NCBI RefSeq assembly: GCF_030555055.1
Contig: NZ_JAMOAO010000001.1
Location: 5,704,001 to 5,768,000 of the forward strand
Reading direction: 5' to 3'
DNA length: 64,000 nt
Source: Nocardiopsis sp. YSL2
Lineage (GTDB): Bacteria > Actinomycetota > Actinomycetes > Streptosporangiales > Streptosporangiaceae
Made by a program: the position numbers and the translations under genes. Shown piece by piece: positions 33,610 to 41,646 of this stretch (position 1 is its first letter; each line of letters starts with the position of its first letter). Under the pieces are notes generated by a model, which did no database searches, was not told where the DNA came from, and saw nothing but the letters and a program-made list of their open reading frames with translations.

Positions 33610-34464
33610 TCAGCGCCCCCGGTACAGCTCGGTGAGCAGGGCGACCGCCCCGTGGGTGTCCGGATGGGGATCGTGCCGCCGCCACAGCAGGCGCACCGGA
33701 ACGGAGGGGGCGTCGCGCACCAGGCGGAAGACGACACCGTCGCGCCTGTACTGCGTGACCGTGCTCTCCGGCGTCATGCCCACACCGCGCCCCGCCGTGA
33801 TCGCGGACAGCCAGTCGTCGATGTCCCCGGTGTGCTCCACCGCAGGGCGTTCGCCCTCGGGCCACAGGTCCAGGGTGGTCGTCCCGGTACGGCGGTCGAC
33901 CAGCAGGACCCGCTCGGCGACGTGCGCCAGGGTCAGCGAGCGCCGCCGGGCCCAGGGGTCGTCGGCGGCCAGAGCACAGTAACGCCTCTCGTGGCCGACG
34001 ATGGCCCCCTCCAGCCGGCGGTCGTCCACCGGGGCACGCACGACCGCGACGTCGCACAGACCCTCGACCAGCCCCCCGGTCGGGGAGTTGGTGCGGACCA
34101 GTTGCAGGTCGATGTCGGGGTAGCGCTCGGCCCACCGGCGCTGGAACCGGGCGGTGTGGCGCCCCATCGCCGACCACGCGTGTCCCATGCGCAGCCGGGT
34201 GTGTCCGGTGACCGCCTCGCGCACGAGATCGTCGACCCCGGCCAACAGGTGCCGGGCACGGGCCAGGACCTGCACACCCGCCGTGGTCGGGGAGACCTCC
34301 CGGCTGGTGCGGTGCAGCAGGCGCACGCCCAGGACCCGCTCCAGGGCCGCCACGTTGCGCGAGACCGCCGCCTGGGAGACACCGAGGTCGAGCGCGGCGT
34401 CGGTGAAGGTGCCCGCGTCCACGACGGCGACCAGGCAGCGCAGGTGGCGTAGCTCGATATCCAT
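33610..34464 (-). CDS. LysR-family transcriptional regulator
   Basis: A 284-aa LysR regulator. The N-terminal helix-turn-helix is LRHLRCLVAVVDAGTFTDAALDLGVSQAAVSRNVAALERVLG, followed by the family's LLHRTSREVSPTTAG wing. The effector domain (RLRMGHAWSAMG onwards) is of the usual size. The ATG at 34464 starts MDIELRHLR, a classic LysR start; a longer open frame upstream is antisense to the transporter. It is divergent from an EamA exporter that it probably regulates. Confidence 0.9.
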   Translation of the reverse strand: MDIELRHLRCLVAVVDAGTFTDAALDLGVSQAAVSRNVAALERVLGVRLLHRTSREVSPTTAGVQVLARARHLLAGVDDLVREAVTGHTRLRMGHAWSAMGRHTARFQRRWAERYPDIDLQLVRTNSPTGGLVEGLCDVAVVRAPVDDRRLEGAIVGHERRYCALAADDPWARRRSLTLAHVAERVLLVDRRTGTTTLDLWPEGERPAVEHTGDIDDWLSAITAGRGVGMTPESTVTQYRRDGVVFRLVRDAPSVPVRLLWRRHDPHPDTHGAVALLTELYRGR

Positions 34465-34491
34465 GACTCCAGCGTATGGATGGGCGCAAGT

Positions 34492-34506
34492 ATGCATTTT
34501 GCGCAT
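34492..34506. promoter_or_regulatory. LysR-type binding site (T-N11-A)
   Basis: ATGCATTTTGCGCAT is an interrupted dyad (ATGC, 7 bases, GCAT) that fits the LysR T-N11-A rule. It lies in the divergent promoter region between the LysR gene and the EamA transporter. GCGCAA/TTGCGC half-sites overlap it. Confidence 0.5.
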
Positions 34507-34533
34507 CCGAGTGCGGGGCGCATGCTCGCTGAC

Positions 34534-35448
34534 ATGGAGACTTCGACACGACGTTCGAGCCGCCCGACCGCCGTGGCACTGATGCTGGTCGGTGGACTGT
34601 CCAACCAGGTCGGCGCCGCCACCGGCGCGCTGGCCTTCGGGGTGATCGGTCCGACCGGAGTGGTCGCGGTACGCCAGTGGGTCGCGGCGATCGTGCTGTG
34701 CTCGGTGGGACGGCCGCGCCTGGCGTCGTTCACCCGGGCCCAGTGGTGGCCGGTCCTGGGACTGGCGGCCGTGTTCGCGACGATGAACCTCACGCTTTAC
34801 CTGTCGATCGACCGCATCGGCCTGGGGTTGGCGGTGACCCTGGAGTTCCTGGGGCCGCTGGCGGTCGCCCTGGCGGCCTCCCGCCGGTCGACCGACCTGC
34901 TGTGCGCGCTGTCGGCGGCCGGGGCCGTGGCCGTGCTGATGCGCCCCCAGCCCACCACCGACCACATCGGGATCGCCCTGGGCCTGACGGCCGCGGTGTG
35001 CTGGGCGGCCTACATTCTGCTGAACCGGGCGGTCGGGCGGCGGCTGCCGGGGGTGGAGGGCTCGGCGGCGGCCGCGCTCGTCTCCGGTCTGCTGTTCGTA
35101 CCGATCGGCGCCGTGGTGTTCGTCCACCACCCTCCGACCGCGGACGCGCTGGCCTGTGCCGCCGCGGCCGGCGTGCTCTCCTCGGCGGTGCCCTTCCTGG
35201 TCGACCTGCTGGCGCTGCGCCGCGTCCCGGCGCGGTTCTTCGGCCTGTTCATGAGCGTGCACCCCGTTCTGGCCTCACTGGTGGGGCTGGTGGTCCTGGG
35301 TCAGGTGTTGGCCGCGGTCGAGTGGCTGGCGGTGGCGGCCATCGTGGGGGCCAATGCGGTCAGCGTGCTCTCCGCGGCACCGCGCCGGACCAGGGCCGCG
35401 AGCGCTCCGGCGCCGGGCCGGGACGCGGGCCGCCGTTCCACCGATTGA
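34534..35448 (+). CDS. EamA/RhtA-type drug/metabolite exporter
   Basis: A 10-helix DMT-superfamily transporter of about 304 aa with two EamA repeats. Repeat 1 includes GPTGVVAVRQWVAAIVL and TLYLSIDRIGLGLAVTLEFLGPLAVAL; repeat 2 includes AVPFLVDLLALRRVPARFFGLFMSVHPVLASLVGLVVLGQ. The last motif is characteristic of RhtA, which exports threonine and homoserine. The start is ATG 34534, with another ATG at 34522 possible. The gene's stop codon overlaps the -35 element of the next promoter. Efflux of an amino acid or metabolite under LysR control is the likely role. Confidence 0.85.
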   Translation: METSTRRSSRPTAVALMLVGGLSNQVGAATGALAFGVIGPTGVVAVRQWVAAIVLCSVGRPRLASFTRAQWWPVLGLAAVFATMNLTLYLSIDRIGLGLAVTLEFLGPLAVALAASRRSTDLLCALSAAGAVAVLMRPQPTTDHIGIALGLTAAVCWAAYILLNRAVGRRLPGVEGSAAAALVSGLLFVPIGAVVFVHHPPTADALACAAAAGVLSSAVPFLVDLLALRRVPARFFGLFMSVHPVLASLVGLVVLGQVLAAVEWLAVAAIVGANAVSVLSAAPRRTRAASAPAPGRDAGRRSTD

Positions 35449-35475
35449 CCTCAATATTGGTTGAGGTTCTAGGGT
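35445..35475 (+). promoter_or_regulatory. MerR-type promoter with 19-bp spacer and dyad operator
   Basis: TTGACC (35445-35450) and TAGGGT (35470-35475) are separated by 19 bp, the overlong spacer of promoters activated by MerR-family regulators. Between them ACCTCAA and TTGAGGT form a perfect 7-bp dyad with 6-base centre at 35448-35467, much like MerR-family and SoxR operators. It drives the ABC exporter gene. No MerR gene is in the window, so the regulator acts from elsewhere. Confidence 0.7.
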
Positions 35476-35511
35476 TCTCGGCAACAGCCCCAACCCGTCC
35501 GGTGGTCGAAC

Positions 35512-37398
35512 ATGAGCATGGAAATGGCCGCGTGGAACTCCATCTACCACGCGATGCACGCCCGGGAGGACCAGCGCCCCTTCTCCCTCCCCGTCCTTCG
35601 GCGGATCGCCGCCTTCGCCCGACCCCACGCACGCCCCCTGGTCTGGTTCTTGGCACTGAGCGTGGCGAGTGCCGTCCTGGCCGTGGCCTCCCCGCTCCTG
35701 GCCGGGCGGGTCGTCAACACCATCATCGACGGTGGTGCGCTGCGCCCCGTCCTCCTCCTGGCCGGTCTCATCGCCGCCGTGGCCGTCGCCGAGGCCGGAC
35801 TCGGCCTCCTCATCCGGTGGCTCTCGGCCCGTGTCGGCGAGGGCCTCATCCTGGACCTGCGCACCACCGTCTACGACCACGTCCAGCGCATGCCGGTCGC
35901 CTTCTTCACCCGTACCCGGACCGGCGCCCTGGTCAGCCGCCTCAACAACGACGTCATCGGCGCCCAGCGCGCCTTCAGCGACGTGCTCTCCGGCGTGATC
36001 AGCAACCTGGTCACCCTCGTCCTGGCCCTGGCCGTCATGATCGCGCTGTCCTGGCAGGTCACCCTCTTGGCGCTCCTCCTCCTGCCCGTCTTCGTCCTGC
36101 CCGCCCGCCGCATGGGCGCCCGGCTCGCCAAGATCGAACGCGAACGCACCGTCCACAACGCCGCCATGGGCACCCAGATGACCGAGCGCTTCTCCGCCCC
36201 CGGCGCCACCCTGGTCAAGCTCTTCGGCCGCCCCCAGGAGGAGTCCGCCGAGTTCGCCCGCCGGGCCGACCGCGTCCGCGACATCGGCGTGCGCACCGCG
36301 ATGGTCCAAGAGGTCTTCTTCACCGCCCTGACCCTGGTCTCCGCGCTCGCCCTGGCCCTGGTCTACGGCTTGGGCGGCTTCTACGCGCTGCGCGGACAGC
36401 TCGACGCGGGCACCGTCGTGTCCATGGGTATGCTCCTGACCCGCCTGTACGCACCCCTGACCGCCCTGGCCGGAGCCCGCGTCGAGGTGATGAGCGCCCT
36501 GGTCAGCTTCAGCCGGGTCTTCGAGGTCCTGGACCTCGAACCGCTCGTGGACGAAAGGCCCGGCGCGCGCTCCGTGCCCGAGGGCCCCGCCGCCCTGGAA
36601 TTCGAGCACGTGGACTTCTCCTACCCCACCGCCGACAGGGTCTCCCTCGCCTCCCTGGAGGAGGTCGCCACCCTGGACACAGCCGACCACGGCCCCGTCC
36701 TGCGCGACGTGTCCTTCCGCGTCGAACCCGGCCAGACCGTCGCGCTGGTCGGATCCTCCGGCGCGGGCAAGTCCACCATCGCCCAACTGGCCCCCCGCCT
36801 GTACGACGTCGACGCCGGAACCGTGCGCCTGGGCGGCCTGGACGTGCGCGACCTGAACTTCGACTCCATCCGCGCGACCCTGGGCATGGTCACCCAGGAC
36901 GGCCACCTCTTCCACGAGAGCATCCGCGCCAACCTGAGCCTGGGCCGCCCCGACGCCGGCGACGACGAGATCTGGGACGCCCTGAGCCGCGCCCGCCTGG
37001 AGGAGCTCGTCGCCGCCCTGCCCGACGGCCTGGACACCGTCGTCGGCGAGCGCGGCTACCGCTTCTCCGGCGGCGAACGCCAGCGGCTGACCATCGCCCG
37101 CCTGCTGATCACCGGCCCCGAGGTGGTCATCCTCGACGAGGCGACCTCCGCACTGGACTCCACTTCCGAGGCCGCGGTCCAGGCCGCACTCACCGAGGCC
37201 CTGCACGGGCGCACGGCCCTGGTCATCGCCCACCGGCTGTCCACGGTCCGCGCCGCCGACGCCATCCTCGTGGTCGAGGCCGGACGGATCGTCGAGCGCG
37301 GCACGCACACAGAGCTGCTCGCCCGGGACGGCCGCTACGCGCAGCTGTACCGGACCCAGTTCGCCACCGGCGACCCCGAGCCCGTCACCGTGAGCTGA
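35512..37398 (+). CDS. ABC exporter, fused permease-ATPase
   Basis: A homo- or heterodimeric half-transporter of 628 aa. The membrane domain (residues 35-330) has six helices of the type 1 exporter fold. The ATPase domain has Walker A GSSGAGKST at 414-422, Q-loop GMVTQDGHLF, signature FSGGERQ at 518-524, Walker B VVILDEATS from 538 and an H-loop IAHRLST. An insertion of about 20 residues (LASLEEVATLDTADHG) sits before the ABC core, which is a little unusual. The MerR-type promoter upstream suggests induction by a drug or toxic metabolite. A single half-transporter is present, so a homodimer is likely. A hairpin terminator follows. Confidence 0.92.
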   Translation: MSMEMAAWNSIYHAMHAREDQRPFSLPVLRRIAAFARPHARPLVWFLALSVASAVLAVASPLLAGRVVNTIIDGGALRPVLLLAGLIAAVAVAEAGLGLLIRWLSARVGEGLILDLRTTVYDHVQRMPVAFFTRTRTGALVSRLNNDVIGAQRAFSDVLSGVISNLVTLVLALAVMIALSWQVTLLALLLLPVFVLPARRMGARLAKIERERTVHNAAMGTQMTERFSAPGATLVKLFGRPQEESAEFARRADRVRDIGVRTAMVQEVFFTALTLVSALALALVYGLGGFYALRGQLDAGTVVSMGMLLTRLYAPLTALAGARVEVMSALVSFSRVFEVLDLEPLVDERPGARSVPEGPAALEFEHVDFSYPTADRVSLASLEEVATLDTADHGPVLRDVSFRVEPGQTVALVGSSGAGKSTIAQLAPRLYDVDAGTVRLGGLDVRDLNFDSIRATLGMVTQDGHLFHESIRANLSLGRPDAGDDEIWDALSRARLEELVAALPDGLDTVVGERGYRFSGGERQRLTIARLLITGPEVVILDEATSALDSTSEAAVQAALTEALHGRTALVIAHRLSTVRAADAILVVEAGRIVERGTHTELLARDGRYAQLYRTQFATGDPEPVTVS

Positions 37399-37412
37399 TC
37401 CCACGATCCCCG

Positions 37413-37440
37413 TCCCCCTGGTGGCGCCACACCGGGGGGA
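37413..37440 (+). terminator. Hairpin after ABC exporter
   Basis: TCCCCCTGGTG and CACCGGGGGGA form an 11-bp stem with one G-U pair and a GCGCCA loop, 15 bp after the exporter's stop codon. Confidence 0.65.
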
Positions 37441-37543
37441 CGGCCGTGTGGGGGCCTGCGGCGCTTTCGGGTCGACCGGTGGCATGCTGGCGGTCGACCA
37501 TGTTCGTTCCCGGCGCCGCCGCGCGCCTGGGAGGGAGAGCGCA

Positions 37544-37996
37544 TTGACCGGCCGTCCGAGATGGCGCGGTACCGGGGACACCCTGCTGGCCGTCGCCGCG
37601 GGCGGCGCCCTGGGCGGCAGCGCCCGCTACGCCCTGCTTGTCCTGATGCCCCACGACGGAGCCGCGTTCCCCTGGTCGACCTTCGCGGAGAACGTCGTCG
37701 GCTCCTTCGCCATGGGCGCCCTGGTCGTGCTCGTCACCGAGGTCGCCCGGCCCCACCGGTTGCTGCGCCCCTTCCTCGGCGTGGGCGTCCTGGGCGGCTT
37801 CACCACCTTCTCCACCTACGCCGTCGACATCGTCGGCCTGGTCGGGGCCGGTGCCCCCGGCACCGCCCTGGCCTACCTGCTCGCCACGCCGGCCTGCGCT
37901 CTGGCGGCGGTCTGGGCGGGTATGGCACTGACACGCGCCCTGGCCGCCCGGCGCCGGGCACGCTCCGCCCGTCCATCGAGGAAGGACACCCGATGA
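37544..37996 (+). CDS. crcB: Fluoride exporter CrcB/Fluc (first copy)
   Basis: A small four-helix fluoride channel of 150 aa that removes F- from the cell. Family motifs are GGALGGSARYAL, the conserved NVVGSF (Asn of the fluoride pore) and GGFTTFSTYAVD, which forms the Phe box and Thr/Ser polar track. The start is a TTG at 37544 with GGAGGGAG upstream. The stop overlaps the next gene's start as ATGA. A fluoride riboswitch was looked for upstream and not found. Two unequal copies here suggest a heterodimeric channel, as in Gram-positive bacteria. Confidence 0.9.
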   Translation: MTGRPRWRGTGDTLLAVAAGGALGGSARYALLVLMPHDGAAFPWSTFAENVVGSFAMGALVVLVTEVARPHRLLRPFLGVGVLGGFTTFSTYAVDIVGLVGAGAPGTALAYLLATPACALAAVWAGMALTRALAARRRARSARPSRKDTR

Positions 37997-38325
37997 CCAG
38001 CACGGCCCTGCGGCTGACCGTCTACGTCGGTGACAGCGACACCTGGCGCGGCAAGCCCCTGTCCACCGAGGTCGTGCGCCGCGCGCACGCCGCCGGACTG
38101 GCCGGCGCCAGCGTCTTCCACGGCATCGAGGGCTTCGGCGCCACCCACCGCGTCCACACCACCAGGATCCTGTCGCTGTCGGAGGACCTGCCCGTGGCGG
38201 TGGTCGTCGTCGACGCGGCCGAACGCGTGCGCGCCTTCCTGCCCGAGCTGGACGGCCTGGTCACCGCAGGCCTGGTCACGCTGGACGAGGTCGAGATCGT
38301 GCGCCCCCGGGACGCCGAGCGGTGA
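37993..38325 (+). CDS. DUF190 protein (fluoride operon)
   Basis: A 110-aa protein of the DUF190 family, which has a PII-like ferredoxin fold. It opens LRLTVYVGDSDTWRGKPLSTEVVRRAHAAGLAGASVFHGIEGFG and ends DEVEIV. It lies between two crcB genes with 4-base overlaps at both ends, so all three are coupled in translation. DUF190 genes are regularly found with crcB, and a role in sensing or gating fluoride export is inferred; no activity is established here. Confidence 0.87.
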   Translation: MTSTALRLTVYVGDSDTWRGKPLSTEVVRRAHAAGLAGASVFHGIEGFGATHRVHTTRILSLSEDLPVAVVVVDAAERVRAFLPELDGLVTAGLVTLDEVEIVRPRDAER

Positions 38326-38705
38326 GCGCGGCGATCGCGGTGGCCGTGGCGGCGGGCTCGGCCCTGGGCGCCGTCGGCCGCTACCTCGTCGACCGGTACA
38401 TCCAGTCCCTGGGCCCGTCGGTCCTGCCCTGGGGCACCTTCACCGTCAACACCACCGGCTCCCTGGTCCTCGGCCTCGTGCTGTCCGCCGCGGCGTCGGG
38501 CGCCCTGCCGGGCGCGGCGACCGCCGCACTGGGCACCGGCTTCTGCGGAGCGCTGACCACCTTCAGCACGCTCAGCTACGAGACCCTCCGCCTCACCGAG
38601 TCCGGAGCCCGCGCCTACGCCGTCCTCAACGTGGGGCTGACCGTCGTGGCGGGCCTGGCCGCCGCGGCCCTGGGCTGGATCACCGGGCTGGCCCTGCTGG
38701 GGTGA
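38322..38705 (+). CDS. crcB: Fluoride exporter CrcB/Fluc (second copy)
   Basis: A 127-aa second fluoride channel subunit: GSALGAVGRYLVDRYI, TFTVNTTGSLVLG (pore Asn) and CGALTTFSTLSYET. The GTG start at 38322 overlaps the DUF190 stop as GTGA. Its sequence differs clearly from the first copy, consistent with an obligate antiparallel heterodimer rather than a recent duplication. Confidence 0.9.
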   Translation: MSAAIAVAVAAGSALGAVGRYLVDRYIQSLGPSVLPWGTFTVNTTGSLVLGLVLSAAASGALPGAATAALGTGFCGALTTFSTLSYETLRLTESGARAYAVLNVGLTVVAGLAAAALGWITGLALLG

Positions 38706-38907
38706 TCCGCGAGGCGCTGGAGCCCAGGGCGCCGACGGGGTAATCTGGTGAACGGCGCGGTCCCGCGCCCAACCTCCGGCTTCGACGCCCACGCCGTCGG
38801 CACCGACGGGGGCAAAGGGGACTTCGGGTCCTCGGGACGCCGGCATGAGGTGCCCACCGGCGGGCGAGGAGGGCGTGGGCTTTCGTCGCTGTCGCCGAGG
38901 AGCCGTC

Positions 38908-39639
38908 ATGACCAGGCAGAAGTCCTTCAAGCAGGCCGTGCGCACCCGGATGGACAAGACCGGGGAGAGCTACACCACCGCACGCTCCCACCTCGTCGGC
39001 CGCGGCGAGGAGACCCCCGCCCCGGAGCCCGCGCCCGCGTCCGCCGAACCCTCCACCGAACGCCCGGCCGCGCCGGAGTCCACGACCGCGGCGATCAGCA
39101 GCCGCGTCTCGGACGAGGCCCTGCGCCGCGGCACCGGGCGCGACTACCGACAGTGGTTCGACCTCCTCGACGCCTGGGGCGCCACCCGGTACACCCACGC
39201 CGAGATGGCCGCGTGGCTCGTCCGGGAGCACGGCGTCGGCGGCTGGTGGGCCCAGACCGTCACCGTCGCCTACGAGCAGGCCCGCGGACTGCGCGTACCC
39301 GGCCAGAAGAAGGACGGGTTCGCCTGCGGTGCGAGCAGGACCATCGACGTTCCCGCCGAACGGGCCTTCGCGGCCGTGGCGGAGGAGGCCGAGCGCGCGC
39401 GCTGGCTGGAGGGCCACGGCTTCTCGGTGCGCACGGCCACCGCCCCCAAGCGGCTGCGCGCGGACTTCGACGCCGGCACCCGGCTGGCCTTCGAGTTCAC
39501 GGCCAAGGGCGGAGGCAAGACCGTGGTCGCCGTGGAGCACTCCCGGCTCGCCGACGCCGAACGGGCCGCGCGGTCCAAGGCGGTGTGGAAGGACCGGCTG
39601 GGCCGGCTCAAGGCCCTGTTGGAACAGGACCCGCGCTGA
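38908..39639 (+). CDS. SRPBCC (START-like) domain protein with KTGESYTTAR N-terminus
   Basis: A 243-aa three-part protein. Residues 1-31 carry QKSFKQAVRTRMDKTGESYTTAR, a segment often seen at the start of actinobacterial hypothetical proteins. A Pro/Ala/Glu-rich linker follows. Residues about 70-140 (YRQWFDLLDAWGATRYTHAEMAAWL to WWAQTVTVAYEQARG) resemble DUF4287. The C-terminus (SRTIDVPAERAFAAVAEEAERARWLEG to HSRLADAERAARSKAVWKDRL) is an AHSA1-like hydrophobic-ligand fold. ATG 38908 follows CGAGGAG. Function is unknown. Confidence 0.75.
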   Translation: MTRQKSFKQAVRTRMDKTGESYTTARSHLVGRGEETPAPEPAPASAEPSTERPAAPESTTAAISSRVSDEALRRGTGRDYRQWFDLLDAWGATRYTHAEMAAWLVREHGVGGWWAQTVTVAYEQARGLRVPGQKKDGFACGASRTIDVPAERAFAAVAEEAERARWLEGHGFSVRTATAPKRLRADFDAGTRLAFEFTAKGGGKTVVAVEHSRLADAERAARSKAVWKDRLGRLKALLEQDPR

Positions 39640-39654
39640 CACGCCCGCTACCTG

Positions 39655-39789
39655 CACGCCCAGGTGGGCGCGCAGGTGGCGGGCGGTCAGGGTGTCACCG
39701 TCCGCCACCGGGTCGGCGGGCGTGCCGTCGAAGACCACGCGCCCGCCGTCGTGCCCGGCGCCGCGCGAGACGGGCAGCATCCACCGCAC
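39655..39789 (-). pseudogene. C-terminal remnant of a UvrA-like ABC ATPase gene
   Basis: On the minus strand this stretch encodes GAGHDGGRVVFDGTPADPV and then TLTARHLRAHLG. UvrA and UvrA-like drug-resistance proteins end with almost the same sequence (GPGAGHDGGxVVFxGTPAxLV...T.LTG.xLxxYL). Only about the last 40 residues remain, the conserved DLGP before it is lost, and there is no room for the rest. It looks like the tail of a gene removed by deletion. The true 3' end is unclear because the frame stays open into the SRPBCC gene's antisense strand. Confidence 0.45.
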
Positions 39790-39901
39790 ACGTCCGGGGC
39801 GGGTCGCCGTGGCGCCCCGTCAGCGCGCACCGGGGCCGGCCGGGCCCATGGCCAGGTCCGGTGTCGGTGGAGCGCTCCCACCGGGCATAGGATCATCGGT
39901 C

Positions 39902-40879
39902 ATGGAGACACGCGAACTCGGCCGTACACGCACACCCGTCGGTGCCGTCGGCTTCGGCGCCTGGCAGATCGGATCCGCCTGGGGCGAGGTCAGCGAGAAC
40001 GACGCCATGGCCGCCCTGCACGCCGCGGTGGAGGACGGTGTGACCTTCGTCGACACCGCCGACGTCTACGGCGACGGGCGCAGCGAGCAGCTCGTCGGAC
40101 GGCTCCTCAAGGAGTACCCGCACCTGACCGTGGCCACCAAGATGGGCCGCCGCCTGCCCCAGGAGACCGGCAACTACAACCCCGGCAACTTCCGCGCCTG
40201 GAACGACGACTCCCGCCGCAACCTCGGCGTGGACACACTCGACCTCGTCCAGCTGCACTGCCCGCCCCCGGCGGTCATCGCCACCGACGCCGTCTTCGAC
40301 GACCTGGACGGCATGGTCGAGGAGGGCAGGATGAAGGCCTACGGGGTGTCGGTGGAGACCTGCGAGGAGGCGCTCGCCGCCATCGCCCGTCCCAACGTGG
40401 CCACCGTCCAGATCATCCTCAACGCCTTCCGCCTCAAGCCCCTGGAGCAGGTCCTGCCCGCCGCCCGCGAGGCCGGGGTGGGCATCATCGCGCGCGTGCC
40501 CCTGGCGAGCGGACTGCTCAGCGGCCGCTACACCGCCGACACCACGTTCGGCTCCGACGACCACCGCACCTTCAACCGCCAGGGCGAGGCCTTCGACAAG
40601 GGCGAGACCTTCTCCGGCGTCGACTTCGCGACCGGGCTGGCCGCCGTCGAGCGGCTGCGCCCCCTGGTGCCCGAGGGCGCCACCATGGCCCAGTTCGCGC
40701 TGCGCTGGATCCTGGACCAGGAGGGTGTCAGCGTGGTCATCCCCGGTGCCCGCAACGCCGCCCAGGCCCACGGCAACGCGGCCGCCGAGCAGCTGCCTCC
40801 GCTGGACGAGGCCACCCTCGCACGCGTGCGCGAGGTCTACGACGATCTCATCCGCCCCCAGGTCCACCACCTGTGGTGA
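39902..40879 (+). CDS. Aldo/keto reductase
   Basis: An NADPH-dependent aldo/keto reductase of 325 aa. The catalytic tetrad is complete: Asp51, Tyr56 (DVYGDG), Lys80 (ATKMG) and His119 (LVQLHCP). The C-terminal VVIPGARNAAQAHGN is the cofactor phosphate-binding region. The short, loop-poor form resembles AKR11/YqkF- or Tas-type stress reductases. The start is ATG 39902. It is convergent with the TetR-controlled SDR gene, only 8 bp away. Physiological substrate unknown. Confidence 0.9.
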   Translation: METRELGRTRTPVGAVGFGAWQIGSAWGEVSENDAMAALHAAVEDGVTFVDTADVYGDGRSEQLVGRLLKEYPHLTVATKMGRRLPQETGNYNPGNFRAWNDDSRRNLGVDTLDLVQLHCPPPAVIATDAVFDDLDGMVEEGRMKAYGVSVETCEEALAAIARPNVATVQIILNAFRLKPLEQVLPAAREAGVGIIARVPLASGLLSGRYTADTTFGSDDHRTFNRQGEAFDKGETFSGVDFATGLAAVERLRPLVPEGATMAQFALRWILDQEGVSVVIPGARNAAQAHGNAAAEQLPPLDEATLARVREVYDDLIRPQVHHLW

Positions 40880-40887
40880 CCTGAGGT

Positions 40888-41646
40888 TCATGAGTCGCGT
40901 GTGATGCGCATGGCCGTTCGGGGCACGATCCGGTGCAGCAGGCGGAACACGCGGGCCACCCCGATGTCGATGTCCTCCGCGCCGCGCTCCAGCGCACGTA
41001 CGGTACGCCGGGCCGCTTCCGGGGCCGGCATGGTGCGCTGAGCGCGGCCCTCGGTCATCGGGGTGTCCACGAGCGGCAGGGTGACCACGGCCGAGCGGAG
41101 CCGCGGAGCGTCGTTGCGCAGCTGGGACCGCAGTGAGAGGGCGAACGCGGTCAGCCCGGCCTTCGCCGCGCAGTAGGCGGGTGCACTGCGCTTCGGAGCG
41201 AACGCGAGCGTGCTCGTGACGAACACGACTCGGCCGCCCTGCCCCTGCCCGAGCAGCGGCAGCGCCTCGACGGTGAACGCCAGGGGCGCGATGAGATCGG
41301 CGTCGATTTCTCTCTCGATGAGGTGACGCGCGTTCTGCGGGGTGTCCGTCACCAGGTCGATGGGCGTCTGCACGGCGGCGCTGTGCACCACCGCGTCGAG
41401 CCCGCCGAACCGGTCGCGCACGGCCTCGAGGACGGTGCGCCGGTCGGCGGGCACGGTGAGGTCGGCCCGTACCGCGGCCAGCCCCGCGCCTTGCGCCGAT
41501 GCCAGGCGTTCCGCGTCGCGGCCGACGACCATGACCTCGGCGCCGCGCCCGGCGAACTCCATCGCCAGGGCCCGCCCGTACCCGCTGGTGCCTCCCGTGA
41601 CGAGGATCCGCGCGCCCCGTGTCGCCATACGGCGGGACTCCGGCAT
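40888..41646 (-). CDS. Short-chain dehydrogenase (SDR)
   Basis: A 252-aa SDR with TGGTSGYG at 17-24, HSAA in place of NNAG at 88-91, and catalytic Ser145, Tyr158 and Lys162 (YCAAK). The GYG ending of the glycine motif and the HSAA variant mark it as an atypical member. The ATG at 41646 overlaps the stop of the upstream darcynin-family gene (TGATG) and has GGAGG 7 bases upstream, so the two are one operon under the divergent TetR regulator. Substrate unknown. Confidence 0.87.
   Translation of the reverse strand: MPESRRMATRGARILVTGGTSGYGRALAMEFAGRGAEVMVVGRDAERLASAQGAGLAAVRADLTVPADRRTVLEAVRDRFGGLDAVVHSAAVQTPIDLVTDTPQNARHLIEREIDADLIAPLAFTVEALPLLGQGQGGRVVFVTSTLAFAPKRSAPAYCAAKAGLTAFALSLRSQLRNDAPRLRSAVVTLPLVDTPMTEGRAQRTMPAPEAARRTVRALERGAEDIDIGVARVFRLLHRIVPRTAMRITRDS

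Noticed and set aside
37399..37543. Fluoride riboswitch before the crcB operon
   Set aside because: The context is ideal, but I could not find the conserved core and pseudoknot sequences by eye. A covariance search would decide.
38706..38907. Cobalamin riboswitch
   Set aside because: Partial resemblance (GGTGAA and CGCGGTCCCGC) but the flanking conserved elements are missing and the downstream gene is not a cobalamin gene. Kept only as a low-interest finding.
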